Source: Globisporangium splendens (lineage: Eukaryota; Oomycota; Peronosporomycetes; Pythiales; Pythiaceae). From it: DNA of 64,000 bases. The notes beneath the pieces were generated by a model. The model worked only from the letters and a program-made list of their open reading frames with translations. It was not told where the DNA came from and ran no database searches. Both the position numbers and the translations under genes were made by a program. Below are positions 30,577 to 41,084 of this stretch, one piece after another; the first letter of the stretch is position 1; every line of letters begins with the position of its first letter. The stretch lies in the NCBI GenBank assembly GCA_006386115.1, contig VFIW01000021.1, forward strand, positions 124,001 through 188,000, in the 5' to 3' direction.

Positions 30577-31918
30577 GCTTGCTGCTGGCGTCGTGCTCCC
30601 AGACCTTGTACCTTCGCTGAACTAGGCATGTCTTCTGAGCACAAACGTTCGCGTGATAAGGAGAACGGATCGCTCTGCTACTATCCTACGCAGAAAAAGT
30701 ATAGCAGTGTAGTATAGTGAGTTTGTTATAGATTTGCGCAGCTGCTTGCTCGATATGGAAAAATGCAAAACTGTTTGTGGTCTCGTCTTTCTGTTGTGAT
30801 TCAGCGCACATGTAGCTGCAAACTCACTTCAACATGGATACATTTGAGAGTGATGGTCGAATCGTTGATGTGCGTATTTTTGGCCAATGACATGCGCCCT
30901 TGTCAGCTTCAACGTATGACTGGACAACAGCAATGCGACATGACAGCAGAGAAGAGAGCAGCAGAACGAGAGTTCTAGCGAGCTCTGGACCAGCGCATCC
31001 CTAGGGCACGATGGCATTGGCATTCACCAAACAACGGAGTCCGAGGCGACTTGAGTAACTGCATGAGACCCCGCCAGTCCCACGGTGCGTACGCGCGAGC
31101 TGTCGCATGCATGCCTGTGCATGAGCATGTGTGTGCACATGCTCATTGCTGCTGCTGCTTGTCCATCATTCTGCATACATGCACTTACTCAGACATGCAC
31201 AGCGCGACTCTGCCGTGCATTCGCGCTCACGCACACTTTATAAGAAAGAGAGTGGTGCCAGGCAGCAGCGCAACCAAGAAGCCTCGCTCGCTGTTGGTCT
31301 TGTCGCGTCCTCTGGGTTCAACTTGTTGATTAGCAACGACGACAATAAGGACAAAGATGCTGTGAGCAACGAAGACGATGAGTGCGCTGCGAGCGACGAG
31401 GAGGAGGAAGAAGATAAAGCATCAGCGGCACGCATCCGCTCGTGGGTGTCACAGAAGCCCACAAGACTGGCACCGCTGCCATAAATCAGCCAGACGGAAG
31501 CGACAACACTAGTGCGATCGAGCCGGAATACTCGAAGAATATGTGCGAAAAAGAAGACGCGGTGGAGATGACCATCCGTCGTAAGGTCTCGAGTCTTGTC
31601 CGACGCTCTTGACTCATTGTTCAACGTTGCGTGGAGTACCCCGACGTCGCATGCGGTATGATGCGGGACTCCACGTCGGTGGTTCTCCCCGTCGTGTTTC
31701 CTTCTCTTTGCGGTCGTCATTTTTCTTCTACGATTCTTCCGACTCATTTGCACTGGCGCTGTCGTTGTCGTTGTCGTCTGGGTCTTCTGTGAAGGCAGCG
31801 GCAGCGGTGTGCAACAAGTACCAATAATAACGAAATTGCGAGCGCAGGTTTGTTGTGAAGAACATTTCTTTTAGGGAGGCTAAAATCCAAACAATTGCGC
31901 CTTCGCTTCTCTCTTTCT
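30577..31918. other. Mirror of 18044-19385, no confident gene
   Basis: Same content as the left arm in reverse. The acidic open stretch (about 31,240-31,484, plus) is retained. No gene called. Confidence 0.4.
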
Positions 31919-32395
31919 CTAGTGTACACGCTCTAATACGATGGGGACGACTTCGCAGTTGTCTGGTGTCACTTCCGCGTCTTGAGGACGCATCGCCGCC
32001 CACATCCCCCAGATGAGATTGTAGTGCGCCACAACCGCGACGTGCGTGTCTGGGATCACGTCAAAAAACTGCTCCAAGAACTGCACGGCACGCACCTGGA
32101 TCTCGGGGTCGGTCTCCATGTGGTTCGGGTCCCACAGCACGTCTTCTTCGTCCAGAATTTCCGCGCCTTTGAACGCAAAGTCCACCGTCGGGAACTTGGT
32201 CTTGAGCTTTGTGAGCGTCGTGCGCTTGTTCGGCGTGTGCATCCCCAGGCGTTCACAACGAGGTATACGACCTTGATGTCGCGCGCCGGCGTCGTGTGGA
32301 TCTTTGTCTTGGTGAGTTTGGCCTCGACGTCCACCCAGATACCTACCGCGAGGCGAACGTTCTTGAAGATGCTGGTGTGGTTGGTGTCGAATGTC
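31919..32395 (-). pseudogene. Chimeric, truncated histidine-phosphatase pseudogene
   Basis: The minus strand from 32395 to about 32257 matches residues about 24-68 of phosphatase copy 3 (T-N-H-T-S-I-F-K-N to K-V-V-Y-L), with roughly one base in ten different. At the point where the catalytic R-H-A/G should come it switches to the last 113 codons of copy 2, which form the palindrome arm. The catalytic arginine and histidine are lost, as is the first part of the gene. The product cannot be an active phosphatase. It marks the outer breakpoint of the inverted duplication and implies a further, now lost, copy-3-like gene. Confidence 0.85.
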
Positions 32396-33490
32396 CGTTG
32401 TGAAGACCTGGTGGCTGCAGAGGGACGCAATCCCGCGTGGAAAGACGATCTGAAGCGGCAGATGGAATCCTTGCTACCGATCCTGGACCTCGAGTGGAGA
32501 TCAGACGGGCGTGTAGGTGTGTATTTTGGGAGAAAACCTGAGCAGACGATACATCAACTATCGGAAGAGACTCGAGCGTTCTGGTCATCCTTTCAGTGGA
32601 ACGACAACCCCTGGATAATCGACAGCCAAGGCAAGCAGTATACAGTCAAAACGGTTCCTTTCCTGAAGGAATGCAATTTGGCCAGCTTCAACGTGAGACG
32701 GGAAGAAGAGCGAGTGTTCTCCGTGCGGCTACCAACCATGACGGCGACTCCCACGTTCAAACGAATGACCACCCTGCGAAAACTCGTAACCAGCATCATT
32801 CTGTGCTCACTGGAGATAGAAATCGATGCAAGCAACCAGCTGAACAGTCAATAGGAGCCGTGGAGCAGGAAACACACAAAACGAGAGTACAAATGGATCA
32901 GCAACGGCATGGGAACCATCACCGCGGTGCCAGTGTCGGAGAGGAGCCACACGGACTACATTCAGATGCAACGGCAAGCAAACGGAGTTCTCTGGACAGT
33001 GGCCGACTGGGCCGGGGGTGCTACCTGTCAACAAGGCGTGGCAATGATCGAAGAAGAAATAAAAACAGTAGAACGGGCATTCAAACCGCACCCGCTCACG
33101 ACGCACTATCCGTGGCTGGTGCATGAGCGTACTCCCCCCAAGCAGCATCCAGAAGACAATTGACCGAGCAAGAACACGGAGGCTGCACAGCAAGTTGTAT
33201 CAAAGTCTCGGAGGACTTGTAGACAAACTTAACGGTAGTTCTACCCTTCCTGGGGACAACGTCTTTGACCGATCTTCTCGCCAACATGGCTGTGAACTCC
33301 AAGAATGCGAAGATACTCACCGACGAATCGCGGGGAAATGATCAAGCTCTTATGTCCCAAGTCGTGGCTCTACTCGACAATGATATCGGTGTCACACCGT
33401 CAAAACTTAGAAACACCTCACTGTCAGCAGTGTTAATGAGACTCAGGAATTCTTCAACTGTATGTAGGTCATAAGTTCAATAGAATTACC
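32396..33490 (+). pseudogene. Remnant of an unrecognised protein-coding sequence
   Basis: One plus-strand frame carries protein-like sequence from about 32,396 to 33,163, broken by a single TAG at 32852-32854. It includes a Trp-rich part (F-W-S-S-F-Q-W) and W-T-V-A-D-W-A-G-G-A. Homology-like sequence then continues in two other frames to about 33,474 (L-G-G-L-V-D-K-L and D-N-D-I-G-V). This pattern, one reading shifted through frames, is that of a decayed gene or transposon gene. I do not recognise the family. It is unique in this window and sits exactly between the palindrome and the second direct-repeat copy. Confidence 0.45.
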
Positions 33491-33509
33491 TTCTCTCTCT
33501 CTCTCTCTC
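33491..33509. repeat. (CT)n microsatellite at a duplication boundary
   Basis: An uninterrupted CT run ending one base before the left end of the second direct-repeat copy (33510). Confidence 0.85.
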
Positions 33510-34446
33510 ACCCATCGTGCTCGGTTCATGATCCTAAACGGTGATTTGCATCAGAACAGCAAACTTTCATTTCAATCTTCACCTATGGTACACGAAGAGT
33601 GAGGAGAGCAGCACCTTCTTATGACTCAAAGTACTGGGCATTCGGACACGACTTGCGATACATATGAATTGCTTTTGCCGAGCCTCGATGATGAAGCGAG
33701 ACTGTACTGATTGATCTTCCTCCGTCCGCTGACGAGGCGCAACTTGACTACCAGTAAAAGAATGATAACTCGTGATCACCTGTAGATGTCTTGGCGTATT
33801 GAAGAAGTGTCAAAGAGGGACACTTAGGACGCACGAAGCCATCCGGTTGAGTCCAGTCAACGATTGCTCTGAGACAAGGATTCTCACCGTTTTCAGAAAA
33901 GCTCTTATGCGTTCCACTTAGAACGCGGAGCATTGAGGACACAATAAGACAGTGAATAAATGAATGGGTCCGGCCACGTCCGTTTGCGCTGCGGCGGCAG
34001 TGCACCGCCAGCTCATAAGCGAGAGTGCTCGTTTGCATCAATTTGGATGCAAATCACCATTCGCGATCACCAGTGATGGCGAGAGAAAGGACGACATGAG
34101 TTGGTCGTCCGGTGTTTATTCCACCTTTTTGCGGCTTGGTAATCTTATGTTCACTACAACGTGGTACGACTGAAAACTCGGAGGTACATCGATCGTCGCA
34201 GTTTAAGAAGGACGCTGGTATCCAGATAAGGAAGTAACTCTCTCGTTCATACTGCCGTATAGGCTTGTGCAGGTCACACATTTGTGCACTCTTTCGACGA
34301 CGGTGCGTGGGTGAACTGGCGTGGACGAAACAAACGCAATCTTTATCATTGCGATGGGCAAGCGCGTGAGGCGCCCTGCTCACACATGGGAGGACACTCG
34401 CTACTCCAGCTCGACGAGGGTGCACACTCGGCACGCTTTCGATATG

Positions 34447-34464
34447 TCATTCATTTCCCATTTC
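34447..34464 (+). promoter_or_regulatory. Inr + FPR core promoter of third secreted gene type 2
   Basis: Identical to 21269-21286, 77 bases before the ATG. Confidence 0.68.
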
Positions 34465-34523
34465 GACTTCCAAGTCCCAAGTCCCCAAGCTCCACCTCGT
34501 CCCCAAACGCCCTCCCTTCCACG

Positions 34524-34943
34524 ATGATCAAGACCACTCTCCTCAGCGTTTTCGCCATCGCCGCCGCGTACTCGACCCCCACTGTCCACGCTGAAGAGGA
34601 AGCGGGCAAGGCCGACATCGTGCTCGCCGGTTTCCAATTGGCTTCGCAGATCGTCCCGCTCATCGGTGGGCTCTTCAAGAACAATAAGGAGTGCCAGCAA
34701 GTGGCTTGCTGGATCTCGACGCCAAAGTGCTACCTGCAGGCAGCTGACAAGGTCCAGAACGATATCTTCCAGGGACGTGATGGCTACCGCCTGGAGAGCC
34801 ACAACAACCAGGGCGCGTGGGCTCGCTACTGGCGCGTCAGGACCGACGTGTCGACGATCAATACGATTGCGTCCGGCAAGTGCGGTGACGGCTCGAGCTT
34901 CACGGTGTCCAACTGCCAGACCACGGGACACGTCCACTGCTAA
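34524..34943 (+). CDS. Small secreted six-cysteine protein, type 2 (third copy)
   Basis: 139 residues, indistinguishable from the 21346-21765 product by reading: signal peptide of about 23 residues, hydrophobic V-P-L-I-G-G-L-F segment, six cysteines with the family spacing, C-terminal H-V-H-C. The promoter is preserved. Unlike the two palindrome copies it has no divergent type 1 partner, because the direct repeat starts at 33510, short of that gene. The type 2 gene is thus present three times and type 1 twice. Confidence 0.88.
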   Translation: MIKTTLLSVFAIAAAYSTPTVHAEEEAGKADIVLAGFQLASQIVPLIGGLFKNNKECQQVACWISTPKCYLQAADKVQNDIFQGRDGYRLESHNNQGAWARYWRVRTDVSTINTIASGKCGDGSSFTVSNCQTTGHVHC

Positions 34944-35527
34944 TTGTGCTGGCTTTCCGTGTGTCGCTGGACCTCCCGTGTCGACGCTTAACGCGCAAGG
35001 TTAAATATACGATGCATGTCTTCTAAGTACAAAATACATCCATCGTCCACAACTTGTGGATGTGCCTTCAGTGTGTGTCTGCATCATTAGATTCAGTCAA
35101 CATTCATGTCTGGCGATGCAACTTGAATGTTGACCCAGGCTCAATAATAATAGCTACCGTTCAGTGATGCATGTCCAGTTTTTGACCCCAGGATCACTAT
35201 GTGCGCATAGGTTTTGATGAGCGGTCCAAGGTGCCATTGTAAGCGCACGGAAGGAGAGGGAGCCCCTGGAAGGCCAACACGAGGCCAGACGACGGTCCCT
35301 CCTCAGAGCGCCGCAAACTTTGACTCACGGGAATAGCGGTAATGCTGCAGGAGACGCCGCAGCAAAATGCCGTCCGTTGCCGTACTCGACTGTGAAGAGA
35401 TCATGTGCTGCTTGCTTGTTTCGCGTTGCGCGTCAAGTCCGAGCTGTCCTTGAAGGGAGATTGATGCGGCGACGTGATTGGCTACAAACACTGGAATAAC
35501 GCATTCTAGTTGGTCAAGATTGCATCT

Positions 35528-38211
35528 TTTTAAGGTGAGGTATATTTAGGTTCATCGTCCTGACCTACAATATCCATTCTCCTAACTAATCTTCATTACT
35601 AATTTCATATAGGGCCACCACGCATCTCGATGCCTGAACACATCGCAGAAAAAACAATTCTTATGCAACTACTTGCATCCGAGCCAGCCGGCTCTGCAGG
35701 TTATAAGAATCTGTGCGAGTGGATTCAGAATGTCAAGCGCTTGTACTACACTGCGGCGACTCGGCGATTGACCTTCATTGTCAAGGAGCAGTCCATCGCA
35801 ACGAAATGGCATAGACGAGAAATTAAACTTCGCAACGAAAAACTCGTTCTCCTCAGCACCGCCAAGCTCGAAGAAGAAGATGATCGATGCGATATCGACA
35901 ATGTTATCCCCCACCAAGCTGGTGCACTCCAATATCAAGTCCGTGTTGTAGCTCCTGGCTTAGGCAATGACATCGTCGGCCAACTCATGGCTTTGAGCAC
36001 TGAGTGTGAAGTCGTGTCCATTGCGCGCGCACCGTGAGCACGGGATGGCGCATACGACTCCAATTTCTGGGTCGTTATTTTTCCGCTCGATTGTTGACGT
36101 TCTTGGCCTCCTGAAGGATCAGAAGCGCGGCTGCTGCTTCCTTTGCTGCCACACATTGCTGTAAATCAAGCAATTCAATCTGACGTTGGAACTGTCCAGC
36201 TTCATGATTTACAGATGAAGATTCCTCATCACGACCACTGGTGTCTGGCTCCTTGAGTTCGTCTCGATCGAGAGCAAAACTGTGCGCGGAAGACGCCTTG
36301 GACAGATGCTCCTTAGCATTGCCTAATGTTGCCTGAGCAGTGCTTAAACGGGCGTCGATAGCAACCTTTTGTTTTGCTTGAGTGGAGTTTGCTCGTACTC
36401 CATCAAGCACGGAATCAGCTGAAGAAAGCTTCCCAGCCAGAATGGCCTCAAGTTCGAGTTCGCGCTTCTTTCGAGCCTGGAGAGCCTTGCGGTTGCTCTG
36501 GCCGTTAGAAGCCTTGATACTTGTCTCTGGAGTCCCGGTACCAATGCTACCAGAGCTGGCTACTGTTCCAGGAGATGTGCCAACAACAGAAGTCAGCTTC
36601 GGAGCAGCCTTTAAGATTCCGCCTTTTGGCGCTCGTCTACCAGCTGATGCCGCGTCCGAAGCTGGATGGGGTTGCCCTTTCGACGCCGGTGAACTCTTCA
36701 CTGGTGTGGTCGCTGAGGTTGAAATCATGGATTTCATCGCCCCCTTCTGTTTCTTGAGTTGGCTGGATCGAACCATTCTGCCTCCGACGGCGTAACCGAT
36801 TGAGCGTCTGTTGCAGAATTGGCCGCTGCTGCCACTGCTGCAGAGCCGGTGCTGCTACTCGAGTCAGCAGGCTGGAGCATCTCAGAGAGCAGCGCTTTCT
36901 CAGTTGCCTTGCTCTTCAGGTTGGCCATGACTTTGCCCAAACTATTGGAGAGATTGCCAATGTACTTTTGTCGGACTTCAAGAGACATGTGCTGTAGCTC
37001 AAATTTCGACATTTCCTTGGCTTGCTTGATTTCTGGTTCGAAGTCGCGATGAAATTGCATCTGACGATCCTCAGGAGCTCGAGTACACTTGCTTTTTGGG
37101 TGCGAGGGGTCAAAGCACTGAAAGCAGGGGATTCGGCTGTACTGTTGATGATGATGAACGAAGATCGAGAATCCTTTAGCAGAGATGTGGGTGGCATCTT
37201 TGAGCTGAGGGGGACATTCCTCGGAATTGAAGATAACGACCCAGAAATTGGAGTCGTATGCGCCATCCCGTGCTCACGGTGCGCGCGCAATGGACACGAC
37301 TTCACACTCAGTGCTCAAAGCCATGAGTTGGCCGACGATGTCATTGCCTAAGCCAGGAGCTACAACACGGACTTGATATTGGAGTGCACCAGCTTGGTGG
37401 GGGATAACATTGTCGATATCGCATCGATCATCTTCTTCTTCGAGCTTGGCGGTGCTGAGGAGAACGAGTTTTTCGTTGCGAAGTTTAATTTCTCGTCGAT
37501 GCCATTTCGTTGCGATGGACTGCTCCTTGACAATGAACGTCAATCGCCGAGTCGCCGCAGTGTAGTACAGGCGCTTGACATTCTGAATCCACTCGCACAG
37601 ATTCTTATAACCTGCAGAGCCGGCTGGCTCGGATGCAAGTAGTTGCATAAGAATTGTTTTTTCTGCGATGTGTTCAGGCATCAAGATGCGCGGAGGGACC
37701 ACAGCAACGACTGTGCCTTCGAGGTAGTCTTCGAAGAATTTGACATAAGCCATGCGTTGAAGGAAAGTGTGGGTACACGCAGGAGGCGCGTCTAAGACGA
37801 GGGCACCCATTATCCAGGCATTCAACGCTTCTTCTTCGGCCGGCACCATCTTGCGTAGGTCATCATCGGGTTTGGTCTTCCATGGACGTGTAGCGATCTT
37901 GGTTAATCGCTGAACTCATGCATGATGACGCGCTTCGCGTGCCGCGGCATCAGTCCGAGTGTTGTTCTCTGGGTGAGCAGCATCAGGCTGAGGCGGTGTC
38001 TGGATCATCATGCCTTTTTTTAGTTCTTCAACGCGATGGGGGTCCCAACCAGAAAATGCGGAATTCGTACCGCCACCATCAGGAGGCTGTTCAGGAGGAG
38101 GCTCCGTCATTGGTCGAAACCCCGAAAACAACTGTTCACTGCAGGATTGGTCACTGGTTCTTGATTGGTTCTTGCTCGAGTCTTGGGGCTTGGTGTTGCG
38201 TAAACTGTGGG
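35528..38211 (-). mobile_element. Rearranged LINE fragment 3 (copy of fragment 1)
   Basis: Same order as fragment 1: 3' tag (35,528-35,615), inverted ORF1 N-terminal piece (35,630-36,075, plus), ORF1 middle (36,075-37,234, minus) and ORF1 N-terminal part (37,274-38,211, minus). It has a frameshift near 36,760 and a substitution changing a knuckle-distal C to Y near 36,963. The in-frame TGA codons of fragment 1 are kept. Confidence 0.8.
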
Positions 38212-39023
38212 GTAGACCGCAAATTTCACAATGGGGTCGTTATCTTCAATTCCGAGGAATGTCTTTCTCCAGTCAAGCACAAGCGGTCCAGTTCCAGCCT
38301 CAGCGGTCCAGTTCCAGCCTCAGCGGTCCAGTTTGGACCGGCCCATCCCAGGGAGAGAATCCCCTTTTTGGAGGCTCGGGGTGGTGAGGAATGGAATGCA
38401 CGACCAATATGAGCACGACTGCGCACCCGCTGTCGTGGTCACTCCGCCACGAAGCACAACCGCAACGCCCACCAGGACGGCGCACCATTATCCGCTGTAT
38501 GTGACCACCCGTCACGCAGCACAACGAACCGGCAACGTCGCCAACCAGCGAAGCAGCACACGACCCCCCGCTGTCTGCGGCCACCATACCGCGCAGCACA
38601 AGACCCTCGTGACAAAGCCCACCGGCTGTACCGCACCAAGACCCCTCGCAATGAAACCCACAAGTGACGATGCACCATCAGTCAGTCCTTGGGAACAAGC
38701 ACAACGATCAACTTTGCGCATTCCTCAGAAGTATGTGCAGAACCAGTGGATCAAGTCATCAAAGTCCTGCTGAAGCACTGACGAATGTAAAAGCAGAAGG
38801 CGGCGTCACAATCAAACGCACGTGCGCTCGTGTGACTCGAGCCGAGATCGAAGCGCGATGATCATCAGTGCAAGTGCGGCTGACGAAGCACAGCCAATAT
38901 GTATACAACAACGGACAAAGCCACCAACAAAACGGCATACGACGAAACTACAAATGCCTGAAAAATTAGAAAATTACGAAAACCCCGGACGCAAGTGTGA
39001 GAACGCTTGTGTTACGGTAGGAT

Positions 39024-41084
39024 ATGATAGTTGAGAACCCACCAATTCTCTTCCCCGGGATCTTAAACTTTAAGTTCAATAGATTCCTTGTCATCTTCAA
39101 TTCCGAGGAATGTCCCCCTCAGCTCAAAGATGCCACCCACATCTCTGCTAAAGGATTCTCGATCTTCGTTCATCATCATCAACAGTACAGCCGAATCCCC
39201 TGCTTTCAGTGCTTTGACCCCTCGCACCCAAAAAGCAAGTGTACTCGAGCTCCTGAGGATCGTCAGATGCAATTTCATCGCGACTTCGAACCAGAAATCA
39301 AGCAAGCCAAGGAAATGTCGAAATTTGAGCTACAGCACATGTCTCTTGAAGTCCGACAAAAGTGCATTGGTAATCTCTCCAATAGTTTGGGCAAAGTCAT
39401 GGCCAGCCTAAAGACCAAGGCAACTGAGAAAGCGCTGCTCTCTGAGATGCCCCAGCCTACTGACTCGAATAGCAGCACCGGCTCTGCAGCAGTGGCAGCA
39501 GCGGCCAATTCTTCAACAGACGCTCAATCTGTTACGCCGTCGGAGGCAGAATGGTTCGATCCAGCCAATCTCAAGAAGCAGAAAGGGGCGATAAAATCCA
39601 TGACTTCAACCTCAGCGACCATATCAGTGAACAGATCACCGGCATCGAAAGGGCAACCCCATCCAGCTTCTGACGCGGCATCAACTGGTGGACGAGCGCC
39701 AAAAGGCGGAACCCTAAAGGCTGCTCCGAAGCTGACTTCTGTTATTGGCACACCTCCTGGTCCAGCAGCCAGCCCTGGTAGCATTGGTACCGGGACTCCA
39801 GAGACAAGTATCAAAGCTTCTAACGGTCAGAGCAACCGCAAGGCTCTCCAGGCTCGAAAGAAGCGCGAACTCGAACTTGAGGCCATTCTGGCTGGGAAGC
39901 TTTCTTCAGCTGATTCCGTGCTTGATGGAGTACGAGCAAACTCCACTCAAGCAAAACAAAAGGTTGCTATCGACGCCCGTTTAAGCACTGCTCAGGCAAC
40001 ATTAGGCAATGCTAAGGAGCATCTGTCCAAGGCGTCTTCCGCGCACAGTTTTGCTCTCGATCGAGACGAACTCAAGGAGCCAGACACCAGTGGTCGTGAT
40101 GAGGAATCTTCATCTGTAAATCATGAAGCTGGACAGTTCCAACGTCAGATTGAATTGCTTGATTTACAGCAATGTGTGGCAGCAAAGGAAGCAGCAGCCG
40201 CGCTTCTGATCCTTCAGGAGGCCAAGAACGTCAACAATCGAGCGGAAAGGCAACTTGATTTGCTCAAGAAGTGTGCCAAAGCTAAGAATTTGGGTCACAG
40301 GGATGGCGGTCAGTATGCTGGGAACAAGGCTTCTACGGCAGCAGCTTCAATGCCGCCTCCCGCTGAGAATACCGAAAACCAAGGAGATCAAGACCTTGCT
40401 TATACGAAACTCAGGGAGTTTGTCAAAGCTCATGCCATCCACGAGCACAGTCCCACTGCGCAGACTCAAGACGAGGAGCAATCAAGAACGAACCAGCCCA
40501 GCTCGAAGTCATTTCCCTCAGCGTCCAGAGATAATGGATCGGCAAACCAGCAACCAGCATCGGAGCCATCAGCTGATATCACCTCTGGGTACTCTGAAGA
40601 TCCCTCGCACTTCGATGTCACGACGTCCTTGGCAGATTCCACGTCGATGGATTCCACAATGCACTTACAAGATCACATAGGAGGTGTTGTGACCCCGCCA
40701 AATGGTCAAGCCACTCTCCCTCTACCAGCAGAGGTGACTAAAGCCTTTCACCAGGAAATGCGCAGTCAAAATGGTACCGAGGACGCAGGCAATGGTCCTC
40801 CCTCGATGAACCAGCCAACTCCAGGCAGCGCTGACCAAGAAATTGAACACATTAACTCTGCTGAATCTCGAGATGCAGACCCAACGAGTGCCTTTGGCCC
40901 CGGGCCAGAAATCAATGCGGCGATGGGTAGTGGACTAGGTACAGAATTAGAGGATACGCAGACGACACGGCCATTTATCTTAGCGATCCCAAGGGTATTA
41001 GTGCCGTGTTTGCAATCCTGGACAAATATGGAGCAGCTTCTGGGCTTCGAGCCAATCGGCACAAATCTGCAGTATTACCGCTGA
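39024..41084 (+). pseudogene. LINE ORF1 (gag-like, CCHC knuckle) fused out of frame to the RT remnant
   Basis: An open frame of 686 codons. The N-terminal start is artificial (a duplication junction). From about 39,100 it carries the ORF1 of the family: CCHC zinc knuckle (C-x2-C-x4-H-x4-C) at about 39,200-39,245, a basic segment, a Lys/Arg-rich coil (K-K-R-E-L-E-L-E) near 39,870, and an Ala/Glu coil. It continues past 40,248 into a Ser/Gln/Asn-rich C-terminal part absent from the other copies. At about 40,950 the sequence becomes reverse transcriptase in another frame, so the last 45 codons are not native. ORF1 proteins of LINEs bind nucleic acid and package the transcript. Confidence 0.75.

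Larger units (their letters stand above)
25917..32256 (-). repeat. Right arm of large inverted duplication
   Basis: Reverse complement of 17706-24058. The outer end stops inside the histidine-phosphatase homology, where it switches to a different phosphatase paralogue at about 32256. Scattered substitutions distinguish it from the left arm, for example in the phosphatase tail near 32,017 and in the acidic stretch near 31,760. Confidence 0.95.
33510..40248 (+). repeat. Direct-repeat unit, second copy (6.74 kb)
   Basis: The copy of 20332-27072. Differences cluster in the LINE ORF1 parts (36,480-36,970 and 39,510-39,800), including a one-base deletion near 36,760. The non-LINE part is nearly identical. 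The right end is the point where LINE ORF1 continues uninterrupted into the fuller LINE copy. Confidence 0.95.

Noticed and set aside
19386..34943. RxLR or Crinkler effector assignment for the secreted proteins
   Set aside because: No RxLR, dEER, LxLFLAK or HVL motif follows the signal peptides.
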